Positions 1 to 8,395 of a stretch of 64,000 nucleotides of DNA are shown piece by piece; position 1 is the stretch's first letter, and the number at the start of each line of letters is the position of its first letter. This DNA is from Pseudomonas kairouanensis. GTDB taxonomy: Bacteria; Pseudomonadota; Gammaproteobacteria; Pseudomonadales; Pseudomonadaceae. The notes under the pieces are model-generated. The model was not told the origin of the DNA. It did no database searches and saw nothing but the letters and a program-made list of their open reading frames with translations. The position numbers and the translations under genes are program-made. The stretch lies in assembly GCF_004682055.1 (NCBI RefSeq), contig NZ_QUZU01000030.1, positions 1 through 64,000 on the forward strand. Reading direction: 5' to 3'.

Positions 1-75
1 CTCGCGAAGGCGGAGTGTCAGACAGAGATGTTCCAGCTAATCCACCGCTTTCGCGAGCAAGCCCGCTCCCACATG
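1..75. repeat. REPIN, left end cut by window edge
   Basis: The right arm reads TTCGCGAGCAAGCCCGCTCC followed by CACA, and a left arm ending CTCGCGAAGGCGG opens the window. The two arms are inverted, as in REPIN doublets of the P. fluorescens group. It lies just beyond the stop of the MFS exporter gene. The left REP is incomplete because the window starts inside it. Confidence 0.85.
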
Positions 76-100
76 TGATTTGTGTACACCCGGTCCGGCT

Positions 101-1285
101 TCAGGCTCCCGCCACACCCTGCCCAAAACGCTTGATCGCCAGGCAATACATCACCAACGCCACCGCCGCCAACAACCCACCCGCCGCACCGATCCAGGCG
201 AAGCCGAATTGGCTGCCGACCCAACTGCCCATCAGGGCGCCGCCGCCGATGCCGATGTTGTAGATGCCGGAAAACATTGCCATGGCCACGTCGGTGGCAT
301 CTGGCGCGAGTACCAGCACCTTGGACTGCATGGCCAGGCCAAAGCCCATGATCGCCATGCCCCAGAAGATGCTCAGTACCACCAGGTAGGATTCTGCGCC
401 GCTCAACGGCAGCATCAGCGCCAGGCACGCGGCCAGGATAAATACGGCGCCGACCACGAACAGGTGCGGGTTGAAGCGGTGCACCAGGCTGAACAGCAAC
501 GAGCCGATAATGCCCGCGCCGCCGAACACCAGCAGGATCAGGGTTACCGCACTGCCGCTCATGCCCGCCACGCCTTCGACGAAGGGTTCGATGTAGCTGT
601 AGGCGGTGAACTGCGCGGTGACGGTCATGGCGGTCAGCACGTAGAGCGCCACCAATGCCGGGCGTTTGAACAGTAACGGCAGGCTGCGCAGGGAGCCGGA
701 GTTCTGGCTCGGCAGGAGCGGCAAGGTGCGCGCCAGCCAGAACACCAGGGCGGCGGCGAAGGCGCCGATCACCAGGAAGGTGGTGCGCCAGCCCATGGCT
801 TCGCCCAGCAGGCGGCCCAGGGGAATGCCCAACACCATCGCCAGCGACGTGCCGGTGGCCAATAACCCCAGGGCTTGCACCTGCTTGCCTTCCGGCGCCA
901 GGCGCACGGCAAGGGACGCGGTGATCGACCAGAACAACGCATGGGACAAGGCTATACCGACCCGACTGACCATCAGCAGGCCAAAACTGGTGGCGACGCT
1001 TGAGAGGACATGGCTGGCGATAAACATGCAAAACAGCACGATCAGCAGCTTGCGCCGCTCGACGTTACGGGTCAGCAGCATCACCGGCAGCGACGTCAGG
1101 GACACGATCCACGCATAGATGGTCAGCATCAGGCCAACGCTGGACACCGGCATATCGAAGCTGGCACCAATGGCGCTGAGCAGCCCGACGGGCACGAATT
1201 CGGTGGTATTGAACACAAAGGCGGCCAACGCGAGGGCGATGACCGGTTGCCAATTGGCTTGGGGGGTTGCGGCTGAAATGCTCAT
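101..1285 (-). CDS. MFS transporter, SotB/AraJ-like sugar efflux family
   Basis: This 394-residue protein has about twelve hydrophobic segments and no signal peptide. It belongs to the DHA1 drug/sugar efflux branch of the major facilitator superfamily, close in style to SotB and YdhP. The first segment carries the FVFNTTEFVPVGLL motif typical of that branch, and the loop after TM2 has a diverged motif A (LLTRNVERRK). It would export a sugar or small toxic compound across the inner membrane by proton antiport. I start it at MSISAATPQ; a TTG 30 bases upstream extends the frame but adds a basic leader unlike the family. The substrate is not readable from sequence. Confidence 0.85.
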   Translation of the reverse strand: MSISAATPQANWQPVIALALAAFVFNTTEFVPVGLLSAIGASFDMPVSSVGLMLTIYAWIVSLTSLPVMLLTRNVERRKLLIVLFCMFIASHVLSSVATSFGLLMVSRVGIALSHALFWSITASLAVRLAPEGKQVQALGLLATGTSLAMVLGIPLGRLLGEAMGWRTTFLVIGAFAAALVFWLARTLPLLPSQNSGSLRSLPLLFKRPALVALYVLTAMTVTAQFTAYSYIEPFVEGVAGMSGSAVTLILLVFGGAGIIGSLLFSLVHRFNPHLFVVGAVFILAACLALMLPLSGAESYLVVLSIFWGMAIMGFGLAMQSKVLVLAPDATDVAMAMFSGIYNIGIGGGALMGSWVGSQFGFAWIGAAGGLLAAVALVMYCLAIKRFGQGVAGA

Positions 1286-1408
1286 TGAACGGCGAGGTAC
1301 TCGGAGGATGATCAAACGGCAGCCCTGGACAAGCGCCGCCGCCGAGCATTCTATAGGTTTCTCGGCGGCCTGTTGACGCTGATCCTGATCAAAAAGCCAT
1401 CAGTTTCA

Positions 1409-1762
1409 TCAAGGCGCGATCATGGTGATGATGTAGGCCCCCGACAGAACGGGCTTTCCACGGGAATCCACCAGTTGGTACCGCTGGTCGTAATATCGCC
1501 CCTCACCACTGTCGGCCACCAACTTCACGTTGACCGGCGCATTGCCCACCGCTTGTACGCTGCGGATGGTCCGTACCTCGAACTGGTTGCCGCGAAATAC
1601 CTGCGGGCAACCCTTCAACTCCAGGATCGAGCCGCCCGAGGCACCGGCCTCGCAACCCGGCGTGACCACACTGCCGTGAAACTGAATCACACCGCCAGCC
1701 ATACAACTTCCTGCCCATATCGCAAGAAAGCCGGTAACCACTGACAAACCTTTAACGTTCAT
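1409..1762 (-). CDS. Small secreted fimbria-like protein
   Basis: This 117-residue protein begins with a signal peptide (residues 1-22, cut after SCMA). The mature start VIQFHGSVVTPGC resembles the first strand and first cysteine of type 1 pilin-like subunits, and a second cysteine follows at LKGC, as in the pilin disulfide. Fimbrial subunits are usually 150-180 residues, so this is short. No chaperone, usher or other subunit gene is nearby. It is probably an orphan periplasmic or surface protein with a pilin-like fold; its role is unknown. It stands alone between the MFS gene and the symporter gene, on the same strand as both. Confidence 0.6.
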   Translation of the reverse strand: MNVKGLSVVTGFLAIWAGSCMAGGVIQFHGSVVTPGCEAGASGGSILELKGCPQVFRGNQFEVRTIRSVQAVGNAPVNVKLVADSGEGRYYDQRYQLVDSRGKPVLSGAYIITMIAP

Positions 1763-1848
1763 CGCGACACTCCTTCTTGGACTCTCAAGAAGTAAGTCGT
1801 CTTGTCAGGCGTTAACTTAAGACCATTCGTCAGTGATTGAAGGAAAAG

Positions 1849-2847
1849 TTACGGATCCACCTGCCCCATCAACTCGGGAACACTTTCCGGGCGCTTGGCA
1901 TAACGCTGGGCCAGCACCGCGCAGACCATCAACTGGATCTGGTGGAACAACATCAGCGGCAAAATCAACACGCCCATGCTCGCCCCGGCAAACAACACCT
2001 GGGCCATGGGCACACCGGTGGCCAGGCTTTTCTTCGAACCACAGAACAAAATAGTGATGCGGTCTTCCTGGCTGAAGCCAAACGCCTTGCCCAGCACCGT
2101 GGACGCCACCAGCACCAGGGCCAGCAACACGCAGCACGCCACCACCAGGCCACCCAGTTCCCACAGCGGGATCTGGTGCCAGATGCCTTCGTTGACCGCT
2201 TCGCTGAACGCGCCGTACACCACTAGCAGGATCGAGCCCTGATCGACGAACTTGAGCCACGACTTATTGCGCCCCACCCACTCGCCAATCCAGCGCCGGG
2301 CGATCTGCCCGGCGATAAACGGCAGCAGCAGTTGCACACTGATTTTCAGGATGGCGTCCACCGTGTTGCTGCCTTCCCCGTGCACATTGAGCAACAGGGT
2401 CACCAGCAGCGGCGTAAGGAAGATGCCGAACAGACTCGACGCCGCCGCACTGCAAATCGCTGCCGGAACGTTGCCGCGCGCCAGGGACGTAAAGGCAATC
2501 GCCGACTGCACCGTGGCCGGCAGCGCACACAGGTAGAGCATGCCCATGTACAGGTCGTTGCCAACCAATGGCGACAGCACAGGCTTGAGCGCCAGGCCCA
2601 GCAACGGGAACAACACAAAGGTCAGGCTGAACACCAGCAGATGCAGGCGCCAGTGCCCGGCACCGGCGACGATGGCCTGGCGCGACAGCTTGGCGCCATG
2701 CAGGAAAAACAGCAGCGCGATGGCCAGGTTGGTCACCCAGCCAAAGGCCACGGCGGTCTGGCCGCTGGCGGGCAGCAGGGAGGCCAGGATCACCGTGGCG
2801 ATCAGGGTGAGGGTGAAGTTGTCGGGCAGAAAGCGAGGCCGAGTCAT
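1849..2847 (-). CDS. Bile acid:sodium symporter family protein (YfeH-like)
   Basis: This 332-residue integral membrane protein has about ten hydrophobic segments. It matches the YfeH/SBF-like branch of the bile acid:sodium symporter superfamily: RFLPDNFTLTLIATV at the N terminus, the ALLFFLHGAKLS segment, ALPATVQSAIAFTSLARGN in the middle and FCGSKKSLATGVPMAQVLF near the C terminus. It should be a sodium-coupled carrier of an organic anion in the inner membrane. Bacterial members of this branch rarely transport bile acids, so the substrate is open. An AraC-type regulator gene is divergent, 85 bases away, and is its likely controller. Confidence 0.88.
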   Translation of the reverse strand: MTRPRFLPDNFTLTLIATVILASLLPASGQTAVAFGWVTNLAIALLFFLHGAKLSRQAIVAGAGHWRLHLLVFSLTFVLFPLLGLALKPVLSPLVGNDLYMGMLYLCALPATVQSAIAFTSLARGNVPAAICSAAASSLFGIFLTPLLVTLLLNVHGEGSNTVDAILKISVQLLLPFIAGQIARRWIGEWVGRNKSWLKFVDQGSILLVVYGAFSEAVNEGIWHQIPLWELGGLVVACCVLLALVLVASTVLGKAFGFSQEDRITILFCGSKKSLATGVPMAQVLFAGASMGVLILPLMLFHQIQLMVCAVLAQRYAKRPESVPELMGQVDP

Positions 2848-2932
2848 AGGTGGGTTCTTCCGGGGTTGCCAAGAGCGTGCTGGCGACTCTAACGTAACGG
2901 CTTGTTACCGACTAACGCCAATGAGCCAGTAA

Positions 2933-3721
2933 ATGCCGCCTAAAGGACATGACAAGACCGTGCGCCGCAGCGTGCCTGGGCTTTCCAGCCTGCCACGGCC
3001 GGTGTACGGACGTACCGAATCCTTACCCAATCGCGCGCTGACACGTCGGCACAGCCACCCTTGGGTGCAATTGTCCTACGCGATTTCCGGGGTGCTGGAG
3101 ATCCAGACCAGCGCCGGCCGCTTTGTCGCGCCGCCCCAGCGCGCAGTATGGATCCCGGCGGGGGTGCCACATCGGGTGTTCAGTTCACCCCGCACGGAAA
3201 TGCGCAGCCTGTATCTCGATTGCAGCGTCACCGCCTGGGCCAGCGAGCGTTGCCATGTGCTGGAAGTGAGTAGTTTGTTGCGCGAATTGATCCGCAACTT
3301 CAGCGAACTGCCGGTGGAATATGTCGAGGACGGGCCGGATGGTCGATTGGCCCAGGTGGTGCTGGACCAGTTGGCCGCAGCGCCCCAGGTGGATTTGATG
3401 TTGCCGCTGCCCCTGGACCCACGGTTGCGCCAGATCTATCGCAGCTTGAACCTGCACCCGGAGCAACAGACCACGCTGGGCCAATGGAGCCAGAAGCTGG
3501 GGGTGAGTGAGAAGACGCTCAGTCGGTTGTTTTTGAGTGATACCGGGCTGACGTTTCGCGCGTGGCGCCAGCGGTTACGGCTGTTGAGCGCCCTGCCCGC
3601 CCTGGAGCAAGGCGAGCGGGTGACGGATGTGGCGCTGGGGTGTGGCTATGAGTCGACGTCGGCATTTATCAATGCGTTTCGACAGCAGTTTGAGGCGACG
3701 CCGGGGGAATTCTTTCGCTGA
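2933..3721 (+). CDS. AraC-family transcriptional regulator
   Basis: This 262-residue protein has an N-terminal cupin-like sensor (RRHSHPWVQLSYAISGVLEI, then PPQRAVWIPAGVPHRV) and a C-terminal AraC double helix-turn-helix from about residue 160. The latter shows LGVSEKTLSRLF in the first helix-turn-helix and VALGCGYESTSAFINAFRQQF in the second, the usual AraC signature. The size and sensor type resemble the NimR/YdeC group, which often controls an adjacent divergent transporter. The neighbour here is the SBF-family carrier, so local control of that gene is likely. Confidence 0.9.
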   Translation: MPPKGHDKTVRRSVPGLSSLPRPVYGRTESLPNRALTRRHSHPWVQLSYAISGVLEIQTSAGRFVAPPQRAVWIPAGVPHRVFSSPRTEMRSLYLDCSVTAWASERCHVLEVSSLLRELIRNFSELPVEYVEDGPDGRLAQVVLDQLAAAPQVDLMLPLPLDPRLRQIYRSLNLHPEQQTTLGQWSQKLGVSEKTLSRLFLSDTGLTFRAWRQRLRLLSALPALEQGERVTDVALGCGYESTSAFINAFRQQFEATPGEFFR

Positions 3722-3734
3722 CCACCCAGATGCA

Positions 3735-3768
3735 TCAGATGTAGGAGATGTCTCAGATGTAGGAGATC
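3735..3768. repeat. Two tandem 18-bp units
   Basis: The 16-base string TCAGATGTAGGAGATG occurs at 3735-3750 and again, with its last base changed, at 3753-3768. The period is 18 bases. It lies directly after the AraC stop codon and just before a REPIN. No function is apparent. Confidence 0.7.
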
Positions 3769-3770
3769 CA

Positions 3771-3865
3771 AATGTGGGAGGGGGCTTGCTCCCGATAGCG
3801 GTGTATCAGTCAATGTTTCTGTTGGCTGACATACTGCAATCGGGAGCAAGCCCCCTCCCACATTT
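3771..3865. repeat. REPIN (GTGGGAGGGGGCTTGC type)
   Basis: Two inverted copies of GTGGGAGGGGGCTTGCTCCC lie about 40 bases apart, forming a long hairpin between the convergent AraC and amidohydrolase genes. In the P. fluorescens group such doublets are mobilised by RAYT transposases; no RAYT gene is in this window. In this position it can also block read-through between the convergent genes. Confidence 0.92.
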
Positions 3866-3882
3866 TGATTTGTGCTGGCCTG

Positions 3883-5118
3883 TTAGAGGTGGGACTTGGC
3901 CAAAATCGCCTGGAGCAACACATCCGCCCCTGCCGTCGACCATGCCTGGGAAATCTCTTCCGCTTCGTTGTGGCTCAACCCATCCACACATGGCACAAAA
4001 ATCATCGCCGTCGGCGCCACCTTGTTCAGGTAACAGGCATCATGCCCCGCCCCGGAAATCATCGACCGGTGGCTGTAGCCCAACGCTTGGGCAGAGGCCC
4101 GCACCACGTCCACGCAATCGGCGTCAAAGGCAATCGGCGCGTACTGGAAGATCTGCTTCACGCTGTGCTGCAAGCCAATGACTTGGGCGATACCTGCAAC
4201 GGCGTCACGCAGTTGCAGGTCCTGGCGCGCCAGCACCGCTTCGTCCGGATGACGGAATTCCACGCTGAAAAACACCCGCCCCGGCACCACATTGCGCGAG
4301 TTGGGGTAAATATTGGCCATGCCCACAGTGGCGCGCCCTTCGGCGCCCTGCTCCAGGCCCAGGCCGTTGACGGCCTCGACCACGCGGGCAAAGCCGAGCA
4401 AGGCATCCAGGCGGTGGTCCATCGGCGTGGTGCCGGCATGGGCACTGCGGCCGGTCAGTTCCACTTCGTACCAGCGCTGGCCCTGGGCGCCGGTGACCAC
4501 GCCGATGCTGATGTTCTGGGCCTCCAGGATCGGGCCTTGTTCGATATGCAGTTCAAACGCCGCATGTACGTCCTGGCCGCCCACCGGGTGAGGGCCTGCA
4601 TAGCCTATTTCCTGCAACGCCTGGCCGATGGTCACACCGGCCTTGTCTTCACGGGACAGGCCGTATTGCAGGTCAAACACCCCCGCGTAGACACCGGAGG
4701 AAATCATCGCCGGCGCAAAGCGCGAGCCTTCTTCGTTGGTCCAGTTGACCACTTCAATCGGCCGGTCGGTCTCGATGCCCAGGTCATTGAGGGTGCGCAG
4801 CACTTCCACGCCCGCGAGCACGCCGTAGATACCGTCATACTTGCCGCCAAACGGCTGGGAGTCGCCGTGGGAGCCGGTGAGCACCGGCGCCAGATGGTCG
4901 TGACGCCCGGCGCGACGGGCAAAGATATTGCCCATGGCGTCCACGCGGATGCTGCACCCGGCAGCCTCGCACCACTGCACAAACAGGTCGCGGCCACGGC
5001 GATCCTCATCGGTGAGGGCCAGGCGCGAAACGCCGCCTTTTTCGGTGGCACCGATCTGCGCCATGTCCATCAGCGAGTCCCACAAACGCTGGCCATTCAC
5101 CCGCGCCAGGTTACTCAT
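3883..5118 (-). CDS. atcC: Zn-dependent N-carbamoyl-amino-acid amidohydrolase (AtcC/HyuC type)
   Basis: This 411-residue M20-fold amidohydrolase belongs to the allantoate/N-carbamoyl-L-amino-acid hydrolase family. The metal-site motifs are in order: GSHGDSQ at residues 82-88, GGKYDG at 91-96, NEEGSRF at 128-134, and HIEQG at 191-195, with SHNEAEE near the C terminus. The usual second motif reads GSHLDT, so Gly85 and Ser87 are variants. It overlaps by 8 bases with an ATC hydrolase gene; that pairing is the known AtcB-AtcC pathway of Pseudomonas, in which AtcC hydrolyses N-carbamoyl-L-cysteine to cysteine, CO2 and ammonia. The start is placed at MSNLARVNG; the open frame runs 42 bases further up. 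The family is certain, the exact substrate is inferred from context. Confidence 0.85.
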   Translation of the reverse strand: MSNLARVNGQRLWDSLMDMAQIGATEKGGVSRLALTDEDRRGRDLFVQWCEAAGCSIRVDAMGNIFARRAGRHDHLAPVLTGSHGDSQPFGGKYDGIYGVLAGVEVLRTLNDLGIETDRPIEVVNWTNEEGSRFAPAMISSGVYAGVFDLQYGLSREDKAGVTIGQALQEIGYAGPHPVGGQDVHAAFELHIEQGPILEAQNISIGVVTGAQGQRWYEVELTGRSAHAGTTPMDHRLDALLGFARVVEAVNGLGLEQGAEGRATVGMANIYPNSRNVVPGRVFFSVEFRHPDEAVLARQDLQLRDAVAGIAQVIGLQHSVKQIFQYAPIAFDADCVDVVRASAQALGYSHRSMISGAGHDACYLNKVAPTAMIFVPCVDGLSHNEAEEISQAWSTAGADVLLQAILAKSHL

Positions 5119-5590
5119 GGGGCTTGGCCCGGTAGCGGAAATCACAACGATGATCGCCACCCATGATGGTCTGGGTGCGGGTCAGTTCGATGTCCGGGTT
5201 GTAGCCGACGATAAACAGCTCATCGCGGTTGCACGACAACAGGTGGCCGATCTCGCCCAGCCCCATCTCGTTGTACATCTCGGCATAGCGGCAGCGCTTG
5301 ACGTCGTAGTCGTAGTGCTCGGCGTCGCTGGCAATGATCTCGACTTTGAGCGCGTCGTCCTTCTCCCACAGCACTTGCAGTTCGACGAAGCTCTTGAGGT
5401 CGGCGTTGTCTTCAAGCGAGGCGAAATGCTTGCCCGCCTGGATCGCCGCGTTGCCCACCGCTTCGCCAATCACGGCAGCGGCAAAGTCCTTGCCCTGCTC
5501 GCGCTTGAGAATCTCGTAGATCGGCTTGATGATTTCAGCCTCGATCCGCCGCCGGGCGAGAATGCCCAGTTCACCTTCCAGTTTGCTCAT
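5111..5590 (-). CDS. atcB: L-2-amino-thiazoline-4-carboxylic acid hydrolase
   Basis: This 159-residue cytosolic protein has the pattern of the ATC-hydrolase family: LARRRIEAEII at the N terminus, CRYAEMYNEMGLGEIGHLLS with Cys100 and Cys120, NRDELF, then TRTQTIMGGDHRCDFRY (residues 137-153, with His147 and Cys149). In the known pathway AtcB opens L-2-amino-2-thiazoline-4-carboxylate to N-carbamoyl-L-cysteine, which AtcC cleaves to cysteine. The downstream amidohydrolase gene overlaps it by 8 bases, indicating translational coupling. A REPIN separates it from the upstream binding-protein gene of the same operon. Other cyclic amidine or ureido substrates remain possible. Confidence 0.82.
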   Translation of the reverse strand: MSKLEGELGILARRRIEAEIIKPIYEILKREQGKDFAAAVIGEAVGNAAIQAGKHFASLEDNADLKSFVELQVLWEKDDALKVEIIASDAEHYDYDVKRCRYAEMYNEMGLGEIGHLLSCNRDELFIVGYNPDIELTRTQTIMGGDHRCDFRYRAKPHE

Positions 5591-5613
5591 GACTGCTCTC
5601 CATTAGCCCTTTT

Positions 5614-5696
5614 GTAGGAGCGAGCTTGCTCGCGAAAAAGGTACATCCGACAGCGTGATGCGCCTGAAATACCTTCGCGAGCAAGCTCGCTCCGAC
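5614..5696. repeat. REPIN (GTAGGAGCGAGCTTGC type) inside an operon
   Basis: Inverted copies of GTAGGAGCGAGCTTGCTCGC with about 40 bases between them lie in the gap between the binding-protein gene and the ATC hydrolase gene, which are transcribed leftward. A hairpin here could protect the upstream message and lower expression of the two hydrolases relative to the binding protein. Confidence 0.92.
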
Positions 5697-5709
5697 AAGG
5701 GGTGGGGGT

Positions 5710-6849
5710 TTATTTACCGCCCGCCACGCTGACCGGCTGCCATTGGTTGGCCTTGACCTGGTACACGGTGAACGAGGGTTTCTTCAAATTGCCTTCGGCA
5801 TCAAAGGCAATGGTGCCGGTGACGCCTGGGTAGCTGATGGCACGCAGTACCGGCAGGTACTTTTGCGGGTCCACCGAGTCGGCCTTTTCGATGGCCGCCA
5901 CCAGCACGCCGACGCCGTCATAGGCGAACGGGGCGTGCAGTTCGATATTTGTCTTGTAGCGTTCTTTGTAAGCCTGCTCAAAGGCCTTGCCACCCGGCAT
6001 CTGGGCAACCGCCAAACCCGGCTCCAGGGCAATCACGCCCTCGCCTTCGTTTTGCGCCAGTTCCAGGAAGGTCTGGCTGACAAAGCCACCAGCGCCCATC
6101 AAGGGGGCCTTGATGCCCAGTTGCTTGATGCGACGGGCCAGCGGAGCGGCCTGGGAGTCGACACCGCCGAAGAAGATCAGGTCGGGGTTCTGGCTGCGGA
6201 TGTTGGTGAGCACGGCGCTGAAGTCGATGGTCTTGTCGTCCACGTATTCACGGCCCACGACCTTGCCGCCCCCGGCTTCAATGGCTTTGACGAACTGGTC
6301 CGCCAGGCCCTGGCCGAAAGCGGTACGGTCGTCGATCACGGCGATGCGCTTGGCTTTCAACGTGTTCAACGCATAGTCGCCCGCCACCTGACCGCCATCG
6401 TCGTCATGGCCCATGATGCGCAAACTGGTATCGAACCCTTGCTGGGTGTAAGCGTGACCGGTCGCAACCGGCGCGACTTGAGCAATACCGGCATCGTGGT
6501 AAACCCGCGCCGCCGGGATGCTGGTGCCGGTGTTCCAATGGCCCACCACGCCCACCACGCCTTCATCCACCAGGCGCTGGGCCACGGTGACGGCGGTACG
6601 CGGGTCGGACTGGTCGTCTTCGGAGACCAGCTTGAAGGTCACGGCCTCACCGTTGATCTTCGGGTGCTTGGCGTTGGCCTGGTCAATGGCCAGTTGGGCG
6701 CCGTTTTCCAGGTCTTTGCCGATGCGTGCGGACGGGCCGGTCAACGGGCCAGCCAGGCCGATCAGCACAGTCTGGTCGGCTTGGGCGACGGCGCTGGCCA
6801 GGCTGCTCAGGGCCAGGCCGATCAAGGCGGTTTTCTTCAACGTATTCAT
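5710..6849 (-). CDS. Branched-chain-amino-acid-type ABC transporter substrate-binding protein (LivK family)
   Basis: This 379-residue periplasmic binding protein starts with a signal peptide (residues 1-24, cut after AVAQA) and continues with DQTVLIGLAGPLTGPSARIG, the classic opening of Leu/Ile/Val-binding proteins. The start has a good ribosome-binding site (AGGAAA, six bases upstream). It is encoded directly downstream of the matching permeases and ATPases and upstream of the two hydrolases, so it should deliver their substrate, perhaps a cyclic amidine or N-carbamoyl amino acid, to the LivHMGF complex. Transport of ordinary branched-chain amino acids cannot be excluded from sequence alone. 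Confidence 0.9.
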   Translation of the reverse strand: MNTLKKTALIGLALSSLASAVAQADQTVLIGLAGPLTGPSARIGKDLENGAQLAIDQANAKHPKINGEAVTFKLVSEDDQSDPRTAVTVAQRLVDEGVVGVVGHWNTGTSIPAARVYHDAGIAQVAPVATGHAYTQQGFDTSLRIMGHDDDGGQVAGDYALNTLKAKRIAVIDDRTAFGQGLADQFVKAIEAGGGKVVGREYVDDKTIDFSAVLTNIRSQNPDLIFFGGVDSQAAPLARRIKQLGIKAPLMGAGGFVSQTFLELAQNEGEGVIALEPGLAVAQMPGGKAFEQAYKERYKTNIELHAPFAYDGVGVLVAAIEKADSVDPQKYLPVLRAISYPGVTGTIAFDAEGNLKKPSFTVYQVKANQWQPVSVAGGK

Positions 6850-6912
6850 CAGGGTTTCCTGCTTCTTTTCGGGCGGGTCGGAACACGCCGGGCGTCCGGT
6901 AGCGTCATGGGT

Positions 6913-7629
6913 TTATTCGCCGAGGTACGCGCTGCGCACCTCAGGGTGTTCAAGCAAATCCTTGGAGGGGCCGGTGAGGCTGATGCGCCCGGTGTCCATC
7001 ACATAGGCACGGTCGGTGACTTGCAGCGCCAGCCTTGCGTTCTGCTCCACCAGCAGCAAGGTCATGCCCTGGCGGCACACGTCGTCGATCACCTGGAAGA
7101 TCTTCTCCACCATGATCGGCGCCAGGCCCATGGACGGCTCATCCAGGATCAGCAAGCGTGGGCGCGACAGCAACGCGCGGGCCAGGGCGAGCATCTGTTG
7201 CTCGCCGCCCGAGAGCAGGCCGGCGGATTGGTGCAGGCGCTCTTCCAGGCGTGGGAAGTGCTCGAACAACTGGCGCATTTCGCGCTGCACCTGTTCGTTG
7301 TCGCGACGCAAAAACGCACCGGCTTGCAAGTTTTCCAACACGCTCATGCGCGCAAAAATCCCGCGGCCTTCGGGGACCATGGCGATGCCCTGGCGCAGGA
7401 GTTTTTCCGGGGCCTGGCCTAGAATCGACTGCCCGGCAAAACGAATCTCGCCCTTGGCCGCCGGCAGCAAGCCGGTCAGCGCCTTGAGGCTGGAGGACTT
7501 GCCGGCCCCGTTGGCGCCGATCAGCGTGACGCGCTCGCCTTCGTGGATATGCAGGTCGAGGGATTTGACGGCTTCGATGGCGCCGTAGCGCACCTGCAAA
7601 CCGTCGACGTTCAATAAGGGTTCAGACAT
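6913..7629 (-). CDS. livF: ABC transporter ATP-binding protein (LivF family)
   Basis: This 238-residue ATPase has the Walker A loop GANGAGKSS, the signature LSGGEQQMLALARAL and the Walker B LLILDEPSMGL. The EGRGIFARMSVLENL segment before the signature is typical of LivF. It is one of the two ATPase subunits energising the importer at the inner membrane. I start at ATG 7629 (MSEPLLN), which has GGGAG upstream and overlaps the livG stop by eight bases; a GTG two codons earlier is possible. Confidence 0.9.
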   Translation of the reverse strand: MSEPLLNVDGLQVRYGAIEAVKSLDLHIHEGERVTLIGANGAGKSSSLKALTGLLPAAKGEIRFAGQSILGQAPEKLLRQGIAMVPEGRGIFARMSVLENLQAGAFLRRDNEQVQREMRQLFEHFPRLEERLHQSAGLLSGGEQQMLALARALLSRPRLLILDEPSMGLAPIMVEKIFQVIDDVCRQGMTLLLVEQNARLALQVTDRAYVMDTGRISLTGPSKDLLEHPEVRSAYLGE

Positions 7630-8395
7630 GGGCACTGGCTCCCAGATAGGCCTGGATCACCGCCGGGTGTTGGCGCACTTCGACCGGAGGGCCCACCGCA
7701 ATGACCTGGCCGTAATCCAATACGCTGATGCGGTCGCACACGCCCATCACCAGTTTTACGTCGTGTTCGATCAACAACAGGGTATGGCCGTCGTCGCGGA
7801 TTTTTTCCAGCAGGCCGCGCAATTGCACTTTCTCGCTGGCGTTCATGCCTGCCGCCGGCTCATCCAGGGCCAGCAGGCGCGGTTCGGTGGCCAGGGCGCG
7901 AGCGATTTCCAGGCGGCGCTGGTGGCCGTAGCTGAGGCTGTCGGCGCGGTAATGGGCGTAGCCGGCCAGGCCCACATAGGCGAGCAAACGATGGGCATGG
8001 GCGCGGGTCTGCGCCTCTTCTTCCCGTGCGCGGCGATGTTGGCTCAAGGCCGCCCACAGGCCATTGCGGGTGCGCACATGGCGACCCACCATGACGTTTT
8101 CCAGGGCGCTCATGGCATTGAACAGGCGGATGTTCTGGAAGGTACGGGCGATACCGGCTTCGGCCACCTTGTGTACGCTGGTGGGCTGGTAGTCACGTCC
8201 GTCCAGCTGGAAACGCCCGGAGTCCGGCGTGTACAGGCCCGTCATCACGTTGAAGAAGGTGGTCTTGCCCGCGCCATTGGGGCCGATCAAGCCGTAGATC
8301 TCACCGGGCTGGATGCTCAGGCTCACATCGCTCAGCGCCGCGACGCCGCCAAAGTGTTTGTTGACCTTGTCGATCTGCAACAGCGGTGCGTTCAT
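7622..8395 (-). CDS. livG: ABC transporter ATP-binding protein (LivG family)
   Basis: This 257-residue ATPase has Walker A GPNGAGKTT, the LivG-type signature LSYGHQRRLEIARAL (with Y where most ABC proteins have a second G) and Walker B LLALDEPAAGMN. It pairs with LivF. Its ATG overlaps the livM stop in an ATGA junction, so translation is coupled. The start MNAPLLQIDKV is preferred over an upstream alternative seven codons earlier. Confidence 0.9.
   Translation of the reverse strand: MNAPLLQIDKVNKHFGGVAALSDVSLSIQPGEIYGLIGPNGAGKTTFFNVMTGLYTPDSGRFQLDGRDYQPTSVHKVAEAGIARTFQNIRLFNAMSALENVMVGRHVRTRNGLWAALSQHRRAREEEAQTRAHAHRLLAYVGLAGYAHYRADSLSYGHQRRLEIARALATEPRLLALDEPAAGMNASEKVQLRGLLEKIRDDGHTLLLIEHDVKLVMGVCDRISVLDYGQVIAVGPPVEVRQHPAVIQAYLGASAHV

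Noticed and set aside
3739..3865. CRISPR-like array near 3.75 kb
   Set aside because: Only two 18-base tandem units followed by a REPIN doublet; no regular spacers and no cas genes.
3865..5166. 433-residue plus-strand frame across the amidohydrolase gene
   Set aside because: Antisense shadow without motifs; the minus-strand gene has all metal-site motifs.
5743..7422. 559-residue plus-strand frame across the LivK and LivF genes
   Set aside because: It crosses two well-supported minus-strand genes and their spacer, with no motif of its own.
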